A program made the position numbers and the translations under genes. This document shows, one piece after another, positions 1 to 12,289 of a stretch of 64,000 nucleotides of DNA; the stretch's first letter is position 1, and each line of letters begins with the position of its first letter. The stretch is from Cyathus striatus. Lineage: Eukaryota > Basidiomycota > Agaricomycetes > Agaricales > Nidulariaceae. The notes beneath the pieces were generated by a model. The model worked only from the letters and a program-made list of their open reading frames with translations, had not been told where the DNA came from and searched no databases. The DNA is taken from positions 3,968,001 to 4,032,000 of the forward strand of contig JAOVFP010000006.1 of the NCBI GenBank assembly GCA_025738555.1, in the 5' to 3' direction.

Positions 1-700
1 TATATTCCCGCGTATCACGTTCGTCTCGCGCGTCACAATTGTCACATATATTCCCGCGCTTCATGTTAGTCACACGCGTCACGCTTTTTACGCATGTCAC
101 AATTGTCACATATATTCCCTTGCTTCATGTTAGTCATGCGCGTTACATTTCCTCATGCGTCACGATTGTCACGCCTTTTATGCATGTCACAATTGTCACA
201 TATATTCCCGCGCTTCATCTTAGTCACGCGCGTTACATTTTCCTCACGTGTCACGATCATCACACATATTCCCGCGCCTCACATATTTCCCGCACTTCAC
301 ACATTTCTCGCGCATCGCATATTTCCCGCGCATCACACATTTCCCACGCGTCACATATTTCACCCACGTCACGTTTGTCACGTTCTTTCGCGCGTCACAT
401 TTGTCACATACATTCTCGCGTGTCACAATTGTCACATATATTCCCGCGCTTCATGTTTGTCACACACGTCACAATTGTTACATATATTCCCGCGCTTCAT
501 GTTTGTCACACGCGTCACAATTGTTACATATATTCCCACGTGTCACGTTCGTCTCGCGCGTCACAGTTGTCACATATGTTCCCGCGCTTCATGATAGTCA
601 CGCTTTTCACGCACGTCACGCTTTTCATGTGTGTCATGCTTTTCATGTGTGTCACGCGCGTCACATTCGTCACACTTTTAGCGCTCGTCACGCATTAGTA
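1..700. repeat. TCACR-type minisatellite, interior of a truncated element
   Basis: Degenerate array built from TCAC-containing units (cgcgTCAC, ttgTCACata) alternating with 'tattcccgcgctt' spacers; several units of roughly 45 bp recur (for example around 425-530). It has open frames in all three forward phases only because of the repeat structure, so no protein is called. The same TCAC/GTGA vocabulary fills the interiors of the elements at 9741-13863 and 17667-19654, so I read this as the inner part of a third such element whose left end lies outside the window. Confidence 0.75.
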
Positions 701-703
701 AGG

Positions 704-1260
704 ATCAATGATTGTTTATGATCACCTCACCATCCATACAATAATAATATTCAATTAGAAAAAATCAATGATTGTTTATGATCACCTCACCATTCATACA
801 ATAATAATATTCAATTAGAAAAAATCAATGATTGTTTATGATTGTCTCTCCATTCATACTAATATTCAATTAGTAAGGATTAATGATTGTTTATGATCAC
901 CTCACCATTCATACAATAATAATATTCAATTAGAAAAAATTAATGATTGTTTATGATCACCTCACCATTCATACAATAATAATATTCAATTAGAAAAAGT
1001 CAATGATTGTTTATGATTGTCTCTCCATTCATACTAATATTCAATTAGAAAAAATCAATGATTGTCTATGATCACCTAAAACATTCATACAATAGTAGTA
1101 TTCAATTAAAAACAATCAGTGATTGTTTATGATCACCTAGCCATCCATACAATAGTAATATCCAATTAGAAACAGTCAATGATTGCTTATGATCATTTAA
1201 TACATTCATACAATAGTAGTATTGAATTAGAACCTCAATGATTGTTTATGATCCCAATCA
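704..1260. repeat. ~62-bp tandem repeats, subterminal block of the truncated element
   Basis: About nine head-to-tail copies of a unit of about 62 bp containing 'caatgattgtttatgatca' followed by 'cattcatacaataataata' and 'ttcaattag'. Later copies (after 1070) are more diverged. The ATGATCA core is shared with the subterminal region of the foldback element at 9741-13863. The element probably ends between 1260 and 1306, where the sequence 'aacactgctg' precedes a broken gene; no second end is available to prove it. Confidence 0.6.
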
Positions 1261-1311
1261 TAAAATGGCATGGCTTATTCGATTGGGGCAATCATATAAC
1301 ACTGCTGTAAT

Positions 1312-1659
1312 ATGATCAAAATGGCTGGCACCCCTCCTATGCTGGGAGAAAGATGAGTATACAAGGGTACAGGTAATAGGCCTTTTGTATTCACCTAAAA
1401 TATCATAATTACTTATCTATAGAGCAGAAGTTTGCGAAGATATGTATTTCTGAAAACATGAAGAAGGGTCAGCCATTTAGCGCACAACCGAAAGAGAAAA
1501 TTGACCTTGTTGTGGAATTGGTGAGCACACACATTTTTTTCACAAATTTACTAACATCTAAATGTGTAGATGAATCAAGAGTTCCCAATACTACTAGACT
1601 ATGAAAAAAACTGGGCAGCTATCGACTTTATTCATGCAAGTATGAAAAATTGCTCATGA
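1312..1659 (+). pseudogene. Small three-exon gene remnant with an in-frame TGA
   Basis: Three exons with matching phases can be built: 1312-1372, 1423-1520 and 1570-1659, with introns gtaata..tatag and gtgagc..gtgtag. The joined frame would be 82 aa and includes the stretches EQKFAKICISENMKKGQPF, KEKIDLVVEL and MNQEFPILLDYEKNW. A TGA at 1354-1356 breaks exon 1 (codon 15), where CGA (Arg) would fit. I do not recognise the family. It lies directly next to the presumed end of the repeat element at about 1300, so the original gene may have been longer and cut by that insertion. It could also be a fragment of a transposon-associated gene. Confidence 0.4.
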
Positions 1660-1689
1660 GAACGGAAGTAGCAGTATTTGATGTATATA

Positions 1690-1945
1690 CAATATAACCT
1701 GTATGAAAGTGGTATATACAAATAATAGTCTTTGTGGTCCAAGGCGACATATTACATATGTACAGTAAACAAGAAAAGAAGTAAAAATGAAATCAAGGTA
1801 TATACAAACAATAGTCATTGTGGTCCAAGGCAAAATATTACATATTTACAATATACGAGAGCAGTATGTGGGGTCCAAGGCGACATATTACATATGTACA
1901 ATAAACAAGAAAAGAAGTAAAAATGAAATTGTGTATGCAATTGTG
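1690..1945. repeat. Tandem duplication with 'ggtccaaggc' units
   Basis: Three copies of 'ggtccaaggc' plus 'atattacatat' at about 1737, 1822 and 1875. The first and third are followed by the same 'aacaagaaaagaagtaaaaa' tail. AT-rich, no coding signal beyond the repeat frames. Confidence 0.6.
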
Positions 1946-2031
1946 CTTAATATATATGACTTTGTGTATATGTACATATCATATTAGCTTCTTTGTATCA
2001 TTTCAGCAACACGGTCTGCATTTATCACTCT

Positions 2032-4446
2032 TCAGCAACTAATACATAGTATAAGGAAAGCTTTACGAACTGTGTCAGGTAGTTCCCGTGGAGGCTGAGG
2101 ATCCAATACAGTCTTTTGGCCTTTAGTAAGAGCCTTATACCAAGTTTGATCATAATAGTTCGACGGAAGTCCTTTGACACATTGTTGGTCTTTCCTGGTC
2201 TTTTTTCCGGCCTTTGTTCCGGATGTAGATGCACCATGTTCCCTGAAGCAATGAACGTTACTGCCTCCCTTACAAAGGCCAGTGCCATAAGTTTCTATGT
2301 TCCTGAATAAATCAGAAATACTATCGTTTCGCCAAGCTTTCACCCTTCGCCGAACTACTTTCCACCGTGTAGTTGTACCTTTGACTTCCGTTTCGTTCGA
2401 GCTCATCCCATTGACTCCCAGTATCTCATGAATGTGTTTGACCTCCTTCCATAGTTCATTGTCCTCTTCTTTATTAGACAGGCGAGCCTTGATAACTTTT
2501 CCTCAGTGTTTCCATGTCTGCATAAGAATCTCAGCAGTGCAAAGTTGGATAACAAACATAATGGAACACATACCCCTTCCCTATGAGTGAAATGTCAGTT
2601 TCTTACTTTCTCTGCAACCCCACTTAGCTTAATTCTCTCTTTCTTTGAATGTGGTGTTTCATCGGAGTCCTCAGATGGCAGCTGTAAGGCCCGATATGCC
2701 GTAACACTATGTCCTAATCTACTCTTGATCTTAACTGCTAGGGCTTCCATCTTCATATCATCCTCAGTAATGAGGATATTATCCCATGTACTTTGATTGT
2801 TAAGCAGTGCTTGGTAGTCCAAAGCGAGGAGCCGGATCATCTCTGTGTTCCAATCAGATAATAAAGGAGACATCCAATCAAGCGTTGGGGATGCATCTTT
2901 ATACCACAGCCTCTTCGCAGCAAGGTAATTTTGTAGGTGTTCCTTTGTGAGAATCATTAGAAGGTTCAGTCCTGTAATTGAAAGATCAAACTTACATTGA
3001 ACCATAATTCATCTGTGGTCTTTTTGGAGCGCTTCCTAGGAGATCATACCGCTAAATCGTTGCTTTCATCCGCAGCGTCCATACCATCATCCTCAGACGA
3101 ACTTGGGCCATTAATCGGGCTAGGGCTCGTATTAGCTCCTGGGAGCGTGTTTAGTAAACCTGTGAGGGATTGGACAAGCTGGTCATTGTAACGTTGAAGT
3201 TCTGGTCCAAGAGAAGTGGTGACATGCCGCGATAGAAATGTTATCTAAAAAGTTGAGATAAGGCACGGTATACAAGTATGTAGATACTTACTTCCTCTAG
3301 GGAATAGCACTGTGGAAAAATGGTTGGCTGAAAATTCGAAGGTATTGTTGGTTGCTGGTGGTTGGGCGAGGAATTGGCTGGTGGAGGTTGGGCTTGCTGC
3401 TGGTGGTTGGGCGAGGGAATAGCTGATGGATTGGCTTGAGCTTGCTGGTGGCTGGGTGGGGGATTGGGTGAAGGATCATTGGGTGAGGGGATTATGGGCG
3501 GCTGGTGTAATAGTAAACTTGGATCAATTTCCATACCTGAGAGCGGATCTTGGTGGGATGATGCCATGCCATCGATTTCCATATGAAAATGGAGAGGGTG
3601 CATAGGAGCAGGGACATCGGGAGGTGAACTCGGACCAGGGTTACCGGGCACTGGCACGGGAATGTTAGATGACAGGACTGCAGAGGCTTGCGGTTCGGTC
3701 GCAGTGGATGGTGACCCATATGGTGTAAGATGATGGCCGTTCACAGAACTGGGTCGAGCAACAGCCAACGAAGGTGGAGGGGGTAAGGACCCGGGCAGTA
3801 TAATCGATGCTGCTGCACTAGCCTGCAGTGTAGGGGATGGTCCTGCTAGACTGGAGTTCTACACAAATAAATTTAGATGAAAGGGCAAGCAACATGGTTA
3901 CTTACTAGTGTAGCACGATAGAGCCCAGAAACCCTATCCTCCATTTCAGGCGCCTGGCAGGAAGGGATACTCAGAGGTAAAGGTGGAGGCGGAGGAACAA
4001 CATTACCAGAAAGTTGAGGGGGCAAGGATTCGGTTTGCACCGGTGGCACAGTCGGGGATGGTCCCATTAGACTGGGGACCTACACAATGAGATTAAGGGG
4101 ATAAAAGGGAGAGTAATTAGGTTACATACTAGTGTATCATGATGGAGCCCGGAAACCCTATCCACCACTCCAGATACCTGGCTATCTTCTGCGTCTGGGT
4201 GCCAGGTAGCAAACGGATTCTTAGTTACTGGTACTGGTTCATATTCATCAGGCCTTTGTTCAACCCTAACATGGGTGTATCGTGTAACTGCCTAGAAAGA
4301 AGGTGTAAGTTCATAGTATTATTTCATTGTACAACTTTACGCACTGGCTCATTGACGAGAGATTGAGACTGGTTATGGTTCAGCCTTTTAGGAACGGGGT
4401 AGTAAGGATGACCAGGTTCGACAGGAGGGTGTTGGTTGTTCGACAT
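2032..4446 (-). pseudogene. Seven-exon proline-rich hypothetical protein with two in-frame TGA codons
   Basis: Exons (minus strand): 4446-4345, 4291-4130, 4079-3906, 3858-3292, 3244-2996, 2942-2607, 2580-2032. Every intron is phase 0 and has GT-AG ends, and the total is 713 codons. The N-terminal half is rich in Pro, Ser and Gln (PSPNHQQ repeats, about residues 240-335). Next comes an acidic/serine stretch, a basic SPRKRSKK patch that looks like a nuclear localisation signal, and a charged C-terminal half with Trp and Lys (RWKVVRRRVKAWRND). TGA codons at 3046-3044 (before SPRKRSKK) and 2505-2503 (after QTWKH) interrupt it; both fit an original CGA Arg. Exons 2 and 3 share a duplicated segment (RVSGL...L then a GPSPT motif). 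I do not recognise the family; a nuclear, possibly regulatory role is a guess. It is divergent from the WD40 gene across a repeat-rich spacer. Confidence 0.6.
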
Positions 4447-4850
4447 CGTGGAGTGCATGTCGTTTGCTGTTGATGAATAGAGATTAAATATTGAGCTAAT
4501 CTGTCCCCATAAACATTATGGCGACCTAAACAATACAGATATCCGGGGTAAAAAACAAACAAGGAGAGAATGTACACTATAACTATAGACATCTTTGTAA
4601 ATCTAACTATTGTCTACTAGTAATGAATAGGGTAGTCCTAGGTAACTGTACTAATTGTTGAGTGGGGAGTGAGCAGGGACACTTCACTGCATTACCATTA
4701 CCACTATTAATTAGGGCCTTATGTGATTATTCTACTGTCTGTTTTGTATATTAACTACTATCAGCTACTGCTACAGCTACTATGAGGTACGACTATGAGA
4801 GCACATGGGTGTAAGTGAGAGAGAGGGACACGGCATTGCGATCAGTATGG

Positions 4851-4907
4851 CTGTTTCGAAAGCATTTAGGGCAGGTCAGCTACCTGCCCTAAACGCTTTC
4901 GAAACGG
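4851..4907. repeat. Hairpin, TTTCGAAAGC..TTTAGGGCAGGT palindrome (copy 1)
   Basis: Inverted repeat with arms of about 25 bp: gtttcgaaagcatttaggg on the left and its complement after the centre 'cagct'. The palindrome is continued by 'atgggt' and 'acccat' outside, interrupted on the left by a purine-rich insertion. It resembles a tiny MITE or a cruciform-forming regulatory site. Confidence 0.7.
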
Positions 4908-5036
4908 TCATATTGTACCCATGACCACTACACTCTTTCTTCCATACTCTCATGATCTTCGTACGTACTGTAGCTAGTATAGGAATAGATTTAGGTCTTT
5001 TAGATAGATAATAGGACTTCCAGATAGATAATACTA

Positions 5037-5372
5037 AGCAAGCAACGAAAGAAAGGACGCACCGGACGATGGTCTAATCCGAATGGAGGGAACAATGAGC
5101 CCTGTGTTATTGTCAACGTCAATGACAGCGCCAAAATGTGGAAAGCAAGCAACGAAAGAAAGGACGTACCGGACGATGGCCTAATCTGAATGGAGGGAAC
5201 ATTGGGCCCTGTGTTATTGTCAACGTTAACATCAACAACAGCGCCAAAATGTGGAAAGCAAGCAACAAAAGAAAGGATGTACCAGACGATGGTCTAATCC
5301 GAATGGAGGGGGAAATGGGCCCTGTGCTATTGTCAACGTCAATGACAATGACAACGCCAAAATGTGGAATGC
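5037..5372. repeat. Three tandem repeats of 107-114 bp
   Basis: Units begin at about 5037, 5144 and 5258 with 'gcaagcaacgaaagaaagga', then 'gacgatgg', 'gaatggaggg', 'ccctgtg', 'attgtcaacgt' and end 'gccaaaatgtgga'. A fourth, more diverged copy lies at about 5803-5895 after the second hairpin, so the whole module (hairpin plus repeat) has been duplicated. Confidence 0.75.
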
Positions 5373-5621
5373 TCACTAGATAAGTCATTTTGATGTGATC
5401 CTTGGCACACCAACTAATATCGGTACAGTAGTCCTAGGTAACGGTATGAGCAGGGAGCGAGCGGGGACACTGTTGTACATTTTGCTAGGACCACTACTAT
5501 TACTTAGGTTCGTACATAATTATTCTACGTACAACATACTGTTACTAACTATTATACTACAGGTACTATGAGGTACATGGGTGCAAGTGAGAGAGAGAGG
5601 GGCGTGGCGTTGCAATCAGTT

Positions 5622-5683
5622 GGCCATTTCGAAAGCATTTAGGGCAGGTCAGCTGACCTGCCCTAAACGCTTTCGAAACAGCC
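5622..5683. repeat. Hairpin, TTTCGAAAGC..TTTAGGGCAGGT palindrome (copy 2)
   Basis: 62-bp near-perfect palindrome centred on 'cagctg' at 5650-5655, with only a few mismatched pairs between the arms. The outer 'atgggtgcaa' (5578) and 'ttgcacccat' (5687-5696) extend it. A half copy is found at 7980-8005 upstream of the Spt5 gene. Confidence 0.75.
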
Positions 5684-6077
5684 GTATTGCACCCATGCTT
5701 ACTACTCCCTTTCTTCCTAACTCTCATGTTCTTCATAAATACTGTAGTTACTATAGTATTGTATTTAGGTGCTTTTACGATGTTTAGATAGATAATAATT
5801 AGAAAACAACGAAAGAAAGGCATACTTGACGATGAACTAATCTTAATGGGGACTGGAGGGAACAATTGGGCATTTGACAGCTTCAAAATATGGATCGTTC
5901 ACTGGTTAGTTGCTTTTCTGTCATCCTTGAAACGCTAACTAAATCTTGTGATAATAGGTTGCGACTCCCTATTCAACAGGTAAGTCTGCTGTCACTGTCG
6001 AAAAATATTACAATTAACTGCATCTAGCGACGTGTTTTCCTAGTTTTCCTACAATAATAGTACTGGCATCTATCTCC

Positions 6078-6084
6078 TATAAAA
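6078..6084 (+). promoter_or_regulatory. TATA box of the WD40 gene
   Basis: TATAAAA 75 bp upstream of the ATG at 6159, the only good TATA in the spacer on this strand. Confidence 0.5.
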
Positions 6085-6158
6085 TGTACGCATACTCTTA
6101 TCGTGAACTCTATACTCCCTTCGTACTCTTCATTCAGTAACCAATCTCAACAGCATCA

Positions 6159-7783
6159 ATGTCCATTCAAGCCGATATTCCTAAGGTGTGTAGTGTTGCT
6201 TTCGCTTTCATGTCCCAGAACCAACAGATTAACGGAATAATACTTAGTTCAAGACTACTCAAACGCTGAGTTACCATATGAAGCCCATAAATGTTTTAAA
6301 GCTAAGCCCGGATGCGTCAAAGCTTCTAAGTGGAGGTAAGTACTTACATGGATTTATAGACTTGCCACTCACTGTACTAGTGGACAATGGAATGGTGGTT
6401 ATTTGGGATACCATGAGCAGGATCAGTCTCAAAAAAGTTAACTTGGTATTTCATGGACCTGTGTCTTCGGCCGTCTGGATGCCTAGTTCAGATGGTGTTA
6501 CATGTTCCAACTTCGCAGTCGGATCTTCGGATGGTTCCATAATGGTATATCACCATGAAAGTAGCAAGGTATTTCGCTTAACGTATATATTATTCGCTTA
6601 TTTATTCTTTTTCATTTCCAGTACGTATGTAAGAGTGTTACAGAGGCACACGAAAATCGTGTAGAGGATTTAGCATTTGATTGGTATGGTCAGCATCTCG
6701 CCAGTATTGGCGACGGCCGTTTGCTGGTATGGACGGTCAACCACAAAGGTACGCATTGTCAAACGTGACGTCTCAGGAATTCACAGAGAACACAGGTGAC
6801 ATTGATGAGTATGCTGGAACTCCGGCACCAGACTTTAAGCATAGATTTCATAGCATCGCTTTTCACGACGATGGAAAACAGATCTTATATTCCATTTTGG
6901 AAATGCACGAAATGTGAGTAATAACTCTTGTAATAACTGTTGTGATTACAATAGTCATGCTATGACTGATCTCTTGCGATAGCATTAACTATCAAGTTAA
7001 TCCTTGGACTCACCAATGGAGTCATCGCTTAAGGTCTCGAATGTAGGTATTTACCTTGTGCACTAAGTTTCTTACCTACCACTTACCTGTACCAGTGGTC
7101 ATGCAGTCGTGTCTGGAAAAGAGATGCATGTTTCCAACCTGTTCAACGGAGTCGACACATACGCTCTCCCACCTTCCCAACTGTTAAAGACCTACGAGCA
7201 TCCAATTTCCCACAATTACCCCATGCATCTCGCATGTGGTCAACAAGGCTCCCTCATAATTGTTGGTAGTGACGACGGGTTTCCACATGTGTTTTCGCGT
7301 TTCGGGAATATGCAGACGTCTTTGCCACACGAAAGAAATATTCTAACGCAGATTGTCGACGTAAGTATATTTCGTTTAGAATTGAGACAGGAGCTAATAC
7401 GGTCTCTTTAAGTGTGCCATGATCGGTTCAATATGCATAATAGCCACAGGATCATCAGAAGCTGATAATTGTGAAACACACTATCCAATTAAGCTATGGA
7501 ACTCAACTTCTGCTGTAAGCCTTCTATCTTGCTGCTCGTATTTATTGTTAATTGTAATTTCATCTACAAGCATAATGCATCGAAGGGCATCTCCACTCCA
7601 GAGAAGGTCCGGAATACTGAATCATTGACCTATATGCAGATGTTATCTATTATATTGATTGTTCTATGTTTCCAGGTACTATTATCAAGCGAGATGGTTG
7701 GAGAGTGGGTTCAGACACACATGGCTTCAGTGTCGTTGGAGAAATGGAATTTAGATTTCAGTTTTCGCAACTACGTGCTTTAA
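6159..7783 (+). CDS. WD40-repeat protein (nine exons)
   Basis: Exons 6159-6185, 6248-6335, 6381-6568, 6622-6748, 6787-6913, 6983-7042, 7096-7360, 7413-7514 and 7571-7783 join without a stop into 399 codons (398 aa). Beta-propeller features are visible: SPDASKLLSG then VVIWD, AVGSSDGSIMVY, LAFDWYGQHLASIGDGRLLVWTV, IAFHDDGKQILY, SLIIVGSDDGFPHVFSRFG, and KLWN near the end. The repeats are degenerate, so probably one seven-bladed propeller used as a protein-binding scaffold. Intron 4 is short (38 nt). The C-terminal exon contains a hydrophobic run (MLSIILIVLCF) that may be a missed 34-nt intron rather than a membrane segment. Partner and pathway are unknown. It lies just upstream of the Spt5 gene on the same strand, and both have the G-rich module in front. 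Confidence 0.65.
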
Positions 7784-7929
7784 ATAACAACTACGCACCT
7801 TAAATAATGATATCGGACTATACAGATATAAACTACGCACCTTAAACAATTATATTAAACTATGGCTGGTCTCAATTCATATGTTGGACAATACAAGAGT
7901 GCATTGCTTTGAATATGAGGGCATGGAGA

Positions 7930-8005
7930 ATGAAGCAGGGAACGAGCAGGGAGCGTGTGGAGATGTCACGTGCCTGAAGAGCCTGCCCTAAATGTTTTCA
8001 TATCC
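7930..8005. promoter_or_regulatory. Partial copy of the G-rich/hairpin module upstream of Spt5
   Basis: 'aagcagggaacgagcagggagcg' at about 7934 is followed by one arm of the hairpin (gcctgcccta, then aatgttttca) at 7981-8000, 119 bp before the Spt5 start. It is a decayed copy of the modules at 4635-4920 and 5425-5700. Confidence 0.5.
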
Positions 8006-10159
8006 AATAAATAGAAAGCAGGTGTTGCAGGTTCTTTCCTTTGTACTCTCATTACCTCGACACAACATAGATATAGTTGAAGTAGATATAGTAGCTACTG
8101 TAGATACTTTAGCATACAATGGCCAAAGACAACTGTGCACTGAATCAAGATGGTTCTTTGAAAGACGCAAGCCAGATTCAATGGTACTTTGACCCTGATG
8201 ATGAAGTATCTCAAAATCAGGTACCTCAACCTCGGCAGAGAAAAACAAAGAGAGCTAAAGTAGTGGTAACAAAACCATCTCAATATAGTAATGCAATTGC
8301 TAACTTCAGGGTATAGACATTTTTAGATCTGGAAGCTCAAGTGGCTTCCAGCTTGGAGGATGAAAATGACGAAGAGGAACCGGACAGTATGTATATCAAA
8401 TAGCAATACCTGAATGCAACATGCTGATTGAGAACTATTTTTATAGAATTTATTGTAGATAGCAAAGAAAATGACGATGAAGATCCCAACATTCCTGTTT
8501 GTCGGCTGGAGCTAGCATGCTCGGTTCAAGCTGAACGACAGCCAGAAATTATCGGCTGTCTCTATGAAAAGTATGTCCTCTCACGTGGAGGTGCACATTC
8601 GCACGCTGGACCTAGTTCAACAACTGTCATAAGCAAGCACAATGTCGCCCATCGCGGTCGAGTAACTCGGGACTGGTCCCTTTATGACATACCAGTTAAG
8701 GTAAGTGAGTTGTCACCAGATCTGACGAGTATCTGGCTCACATTTTGTAGAATGGATCGGAGGAACGGATTGTATACCAGCTCAATTTACATGCTGGCCC
8801 CAAGCACATTCGAAGTGCCTTTGCATTGTCCATTATCCCAGGGCATGTTTACACAGAGGCTCTTAATCTTGAAGACCTGAAGAAATTTACCAAAATCTTT
8901 GGCGACGTCAACCAGTTCCATATTCATCCTGCACCAAATATTATGTGGGATTCTTACTTTGGAAACGTTGGCACGAGCTATACACCCTACAAGCATACTT
9001 GGGTACGACTCAAAGGAAAATTTCGATATGATCTGGCGTTTATTATAAACGTCTGCGATCGCACATTTCGGATTGATGTCGTTCAGTTGCCTCGAGTAGA
9101 ATACATGGATTCATCGAAACGAAAGCAGTCGTCATCGAGCTCGAAACCAGCCTGTGAGCTATTCAACCCTGAACTTGCAAGGCAAGCATGCCCGGAAAAG
9201 TTCAAAGTTGAATATGAAGACGCCGATAATAAAATTATTAAAAGATATATATTTCGAGGATCATTTTATACTGCCGATGGTTTCTTACTATGTCGGAAAG
9301 TCGATTCTGACGAGCACTATCAAGTCGAAGGGACACCAACAATGGAAGAACTGAGATCCTTTGATCACTGTAGCCAAGTTCCTAAGGAGGTTTTGGAACA
9401 GACAAGACGTGTGGTATTATCGGCAAATATACGTATACGTGATCAGGTAAAGGTTGTCCTCCAAGGAATAGTTTCTCTGGCCTTCGTGGAAGATATCACA
9501 GAAGAAAACGCGACGATTAGGCTCTTCCATTCACCGGATGTTCTCTTCGAATATCCATTAAATTTACTTGAGAAGTACTTCAAGATTGGCAATGGAGTTA
9601 GGGTAAAGTCGGGTGAACACAAAGGAGTTGTCGGTATGGTCACAAATGTGGAGGCGTGTGGGTGTGTAGGTGAGGAAAATATTACAATTGTCGCCTTTCC
9701 ATTAAAGAAGGTAACTTTAAACCCATTTATTCCAGGAGTGGTGTCAGCCAATTTTTTCATATAAACTCAAGGCTATATGATCATGCGTTCTTATAAGCAC
9801 TGGGTCTAATGATCACCTCTAAATTATATAGTATTCTATACTATTAGTGATTGTAATAGTGATTATAAATGATCATTTAGGGATATAGATGGCATATTGG
9901 GGTACTTACTAGTACTAATAGGTTTCTATGGACTATTACTTGTTCTAATGGATTTATAAATGATCATAAGTGATCATTGAGTGATGCAGGTGGTGTAATG
10001 GGTTATTAGTGATACTAATGGATTTGTAAGTGATCATATGTGATCATTGAGTGATAGAAGTGGTGTATTGGACTAGTACTGGTACTAATGGGTTTGTTAG
10101 TGATCATAAGTGATCATTAGATGATATAGGTGGGATATTGAGCTAGTACTAGTACTACG

Positions 10160-11130
10160 TATTTCACATTTGTCACGTATGTCACGTATGTCACGTATGT
10201 TACACATGTCATGTATGTCACGTATGTCACGTATGTTACACATGTCACGTATGTTACACATGTCACGTATGTTACACATGTCACGTATGTTACACATGTC
10301 ACGTATGTTACACATGTCACGTATGTTACACATGTCACGTATGTTACACATGTCACGTATGTTACACATGTCACGTATGTTACACATGTCACGTATGTTA
10401 CACATGTCACATTTTGCATACATATCACAGATTGTCACACTTGTCACATATGGTCACAGTTGTCACATATGTCACACACTGTCACACTTGTCACACACTA
10501 TTACAGTCATCACATACTGTCACATATATCACAGTTTGTCACACATATCACAGTTGTCACGTATGTCATATTTTACATGTATGTCACACATGTGACTATT
10601 TGTTGTCACATATGTCACACTTGTTACATATTTCATCATGTATATTACATTTGTTACGCATATCACATATGTCACAATGTCACATATGTCATGTATATTA
10701 TATAATGGTCACAAAGGTCACATATGGTCGCAGTTGTCACATATGTCACACACTGTCACACTTGTCACACACTATTACAGTCGTCACACACTGTCACATA
10801 TATCACAGTTTGTCACACATATCACAGTTGTCATGTATGTCACATTTTATATGTATGTCACACATGTGACTATTTGTTGTCACATATGTCACACTTGTTA
10901 TATATTTCATCATGTATATCACATTTGTTATGCATGTCACATGTGTCACAATGTCACATATATCATGTATATTACATTTTGCATGTTTGTTATACATGTC
11001 ACACATGTTACTTTTTCACATTTGGTATAGCTATCATATCTGTCACATTTGTCACACCTTTCACATTGCTGCATCAGTTACACTTTATTCATATATCACA
11101 CATGTCACACTTCATTTGCATGTTGCCTTT
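10160..11130. repeat. Left minisatellite arm: 18-bp units and a ~293-bp duplication
   Basis: From about 10190 to 10410 the 18-bp unit 'gtcacgtatgttacacat' is repeated about eleven times. It is followed by two tandem copies of a block of about 293 bp made of tcaca-type units (10424-10716 and 10717-11005). Confidence 0.85.
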
Positions 11131-12289
11131 CTTCTTAAGGTACTTTCTAGCTCAAAAAAATAGATTGCACTTTTGACTTTTATGTGCACACTCCCACAAT
11201 CACATGAACCCTTTATTTTATCCACCCCCTGATTCTCATTCACTGTCCCACCATTCTTAATATCTTGATGTCTCTACTATCATCAAGTTCATGCTCTCAT
11301 CTTCACTTTCCACTCCCACTACTGTTCTTATTACACTCAAAGATCACATGAAAAGCACTAGACTACTTTAAGAGAATCATATTTTTCATATTTTCACCTG
11401 CTGTTTACTTGTGCTTGGTTGAACTTGATATTCATAACACTAGCCAGAAATCATATTTTATCAGTACTGCTTTCTGACAGTCAGATTTCCCTTCTTTATC
11501 CAGTTCTAATTTGGTTGTTAAATATATATCAGACACAGATCAGATTAAAGTTACTTATAGTAGATATAACTGTACTCAGCCTTTAATTTTGTCCAACCTT
11601 CATCAGTCATCATATGTTCTATGAGTTTAACTTTTGAAACAGTCTTGACAATTTCATCATCTTGCCACATGTCATATTTTCATTCTGTCTATTCATCACA
11701 TGTTCAGTAATCTAGTCTGGTATATTGTCTTATTTATATCTTCCATTCAATTATTCCTTCTGTTGTCACATCATCTATCTCTTTGTGACACTTTCTATAC
11801 TCAATCAAAGTATCATTATGTTACTACTATATTTTTCATTCTGTTTGCATGTCATCATTACTTCTATTATGACTTTTCAACACCTTTATTCCTGTTATTA
11901 TTCTCAGCTAATACACTTTATATACCTACATTGGGATGCTAAATCATGTCACATGTCATGAAAGTGTCATATCATGTCAAATTTTTGACCATCCCAAACT
12001 GATTTAAATGGTACAGTATTACAAATGAGAGATATATAACATATGTAATATGTCAGAATATGGAACATGTGTAAAAAGCATAACAAACGTGAAGAATTGT
12101 CAGAAGTAACAAGAGTGGAAAGAGGTGGTTGAGAGAATAGAGTGTGATAATGGAGCAAAGACTCAAACACAAATACAGATATACTAAAGGTGTTTACCAA
12201 AGTCCAACCAAAGTCCAACCAAGGTCTGAATCAGAGACTGTGCAACTCAGAATATCTAACAAGACTGAAAATATAACAACAGATGTTAC

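Larger units (their letters stand above)
4444..6158. promoter_or_regulatory. Divergent intergenic region with duplicated G-rich/hairpin module
   Basis: The 1.7 kb spacer between the divergent proline-rich and WD40 genes contains two related blocks (about 4635-4920 and 5425-5700). Each holds 'tagtcctaggtaac', a G-rich motif close to 'gagcagggagcgagcgggga', the run 'tactatgaggtac', an 'atgggtg..aagtgagagaga' stretch and a perfect or near-perfect hairpin. Between and after them are repeats of about 108 bp. The G-rich motif recurs upstream of the Spt5 gene (7935) and next to the SAP-like gene (16590). Confidence 0.5.
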
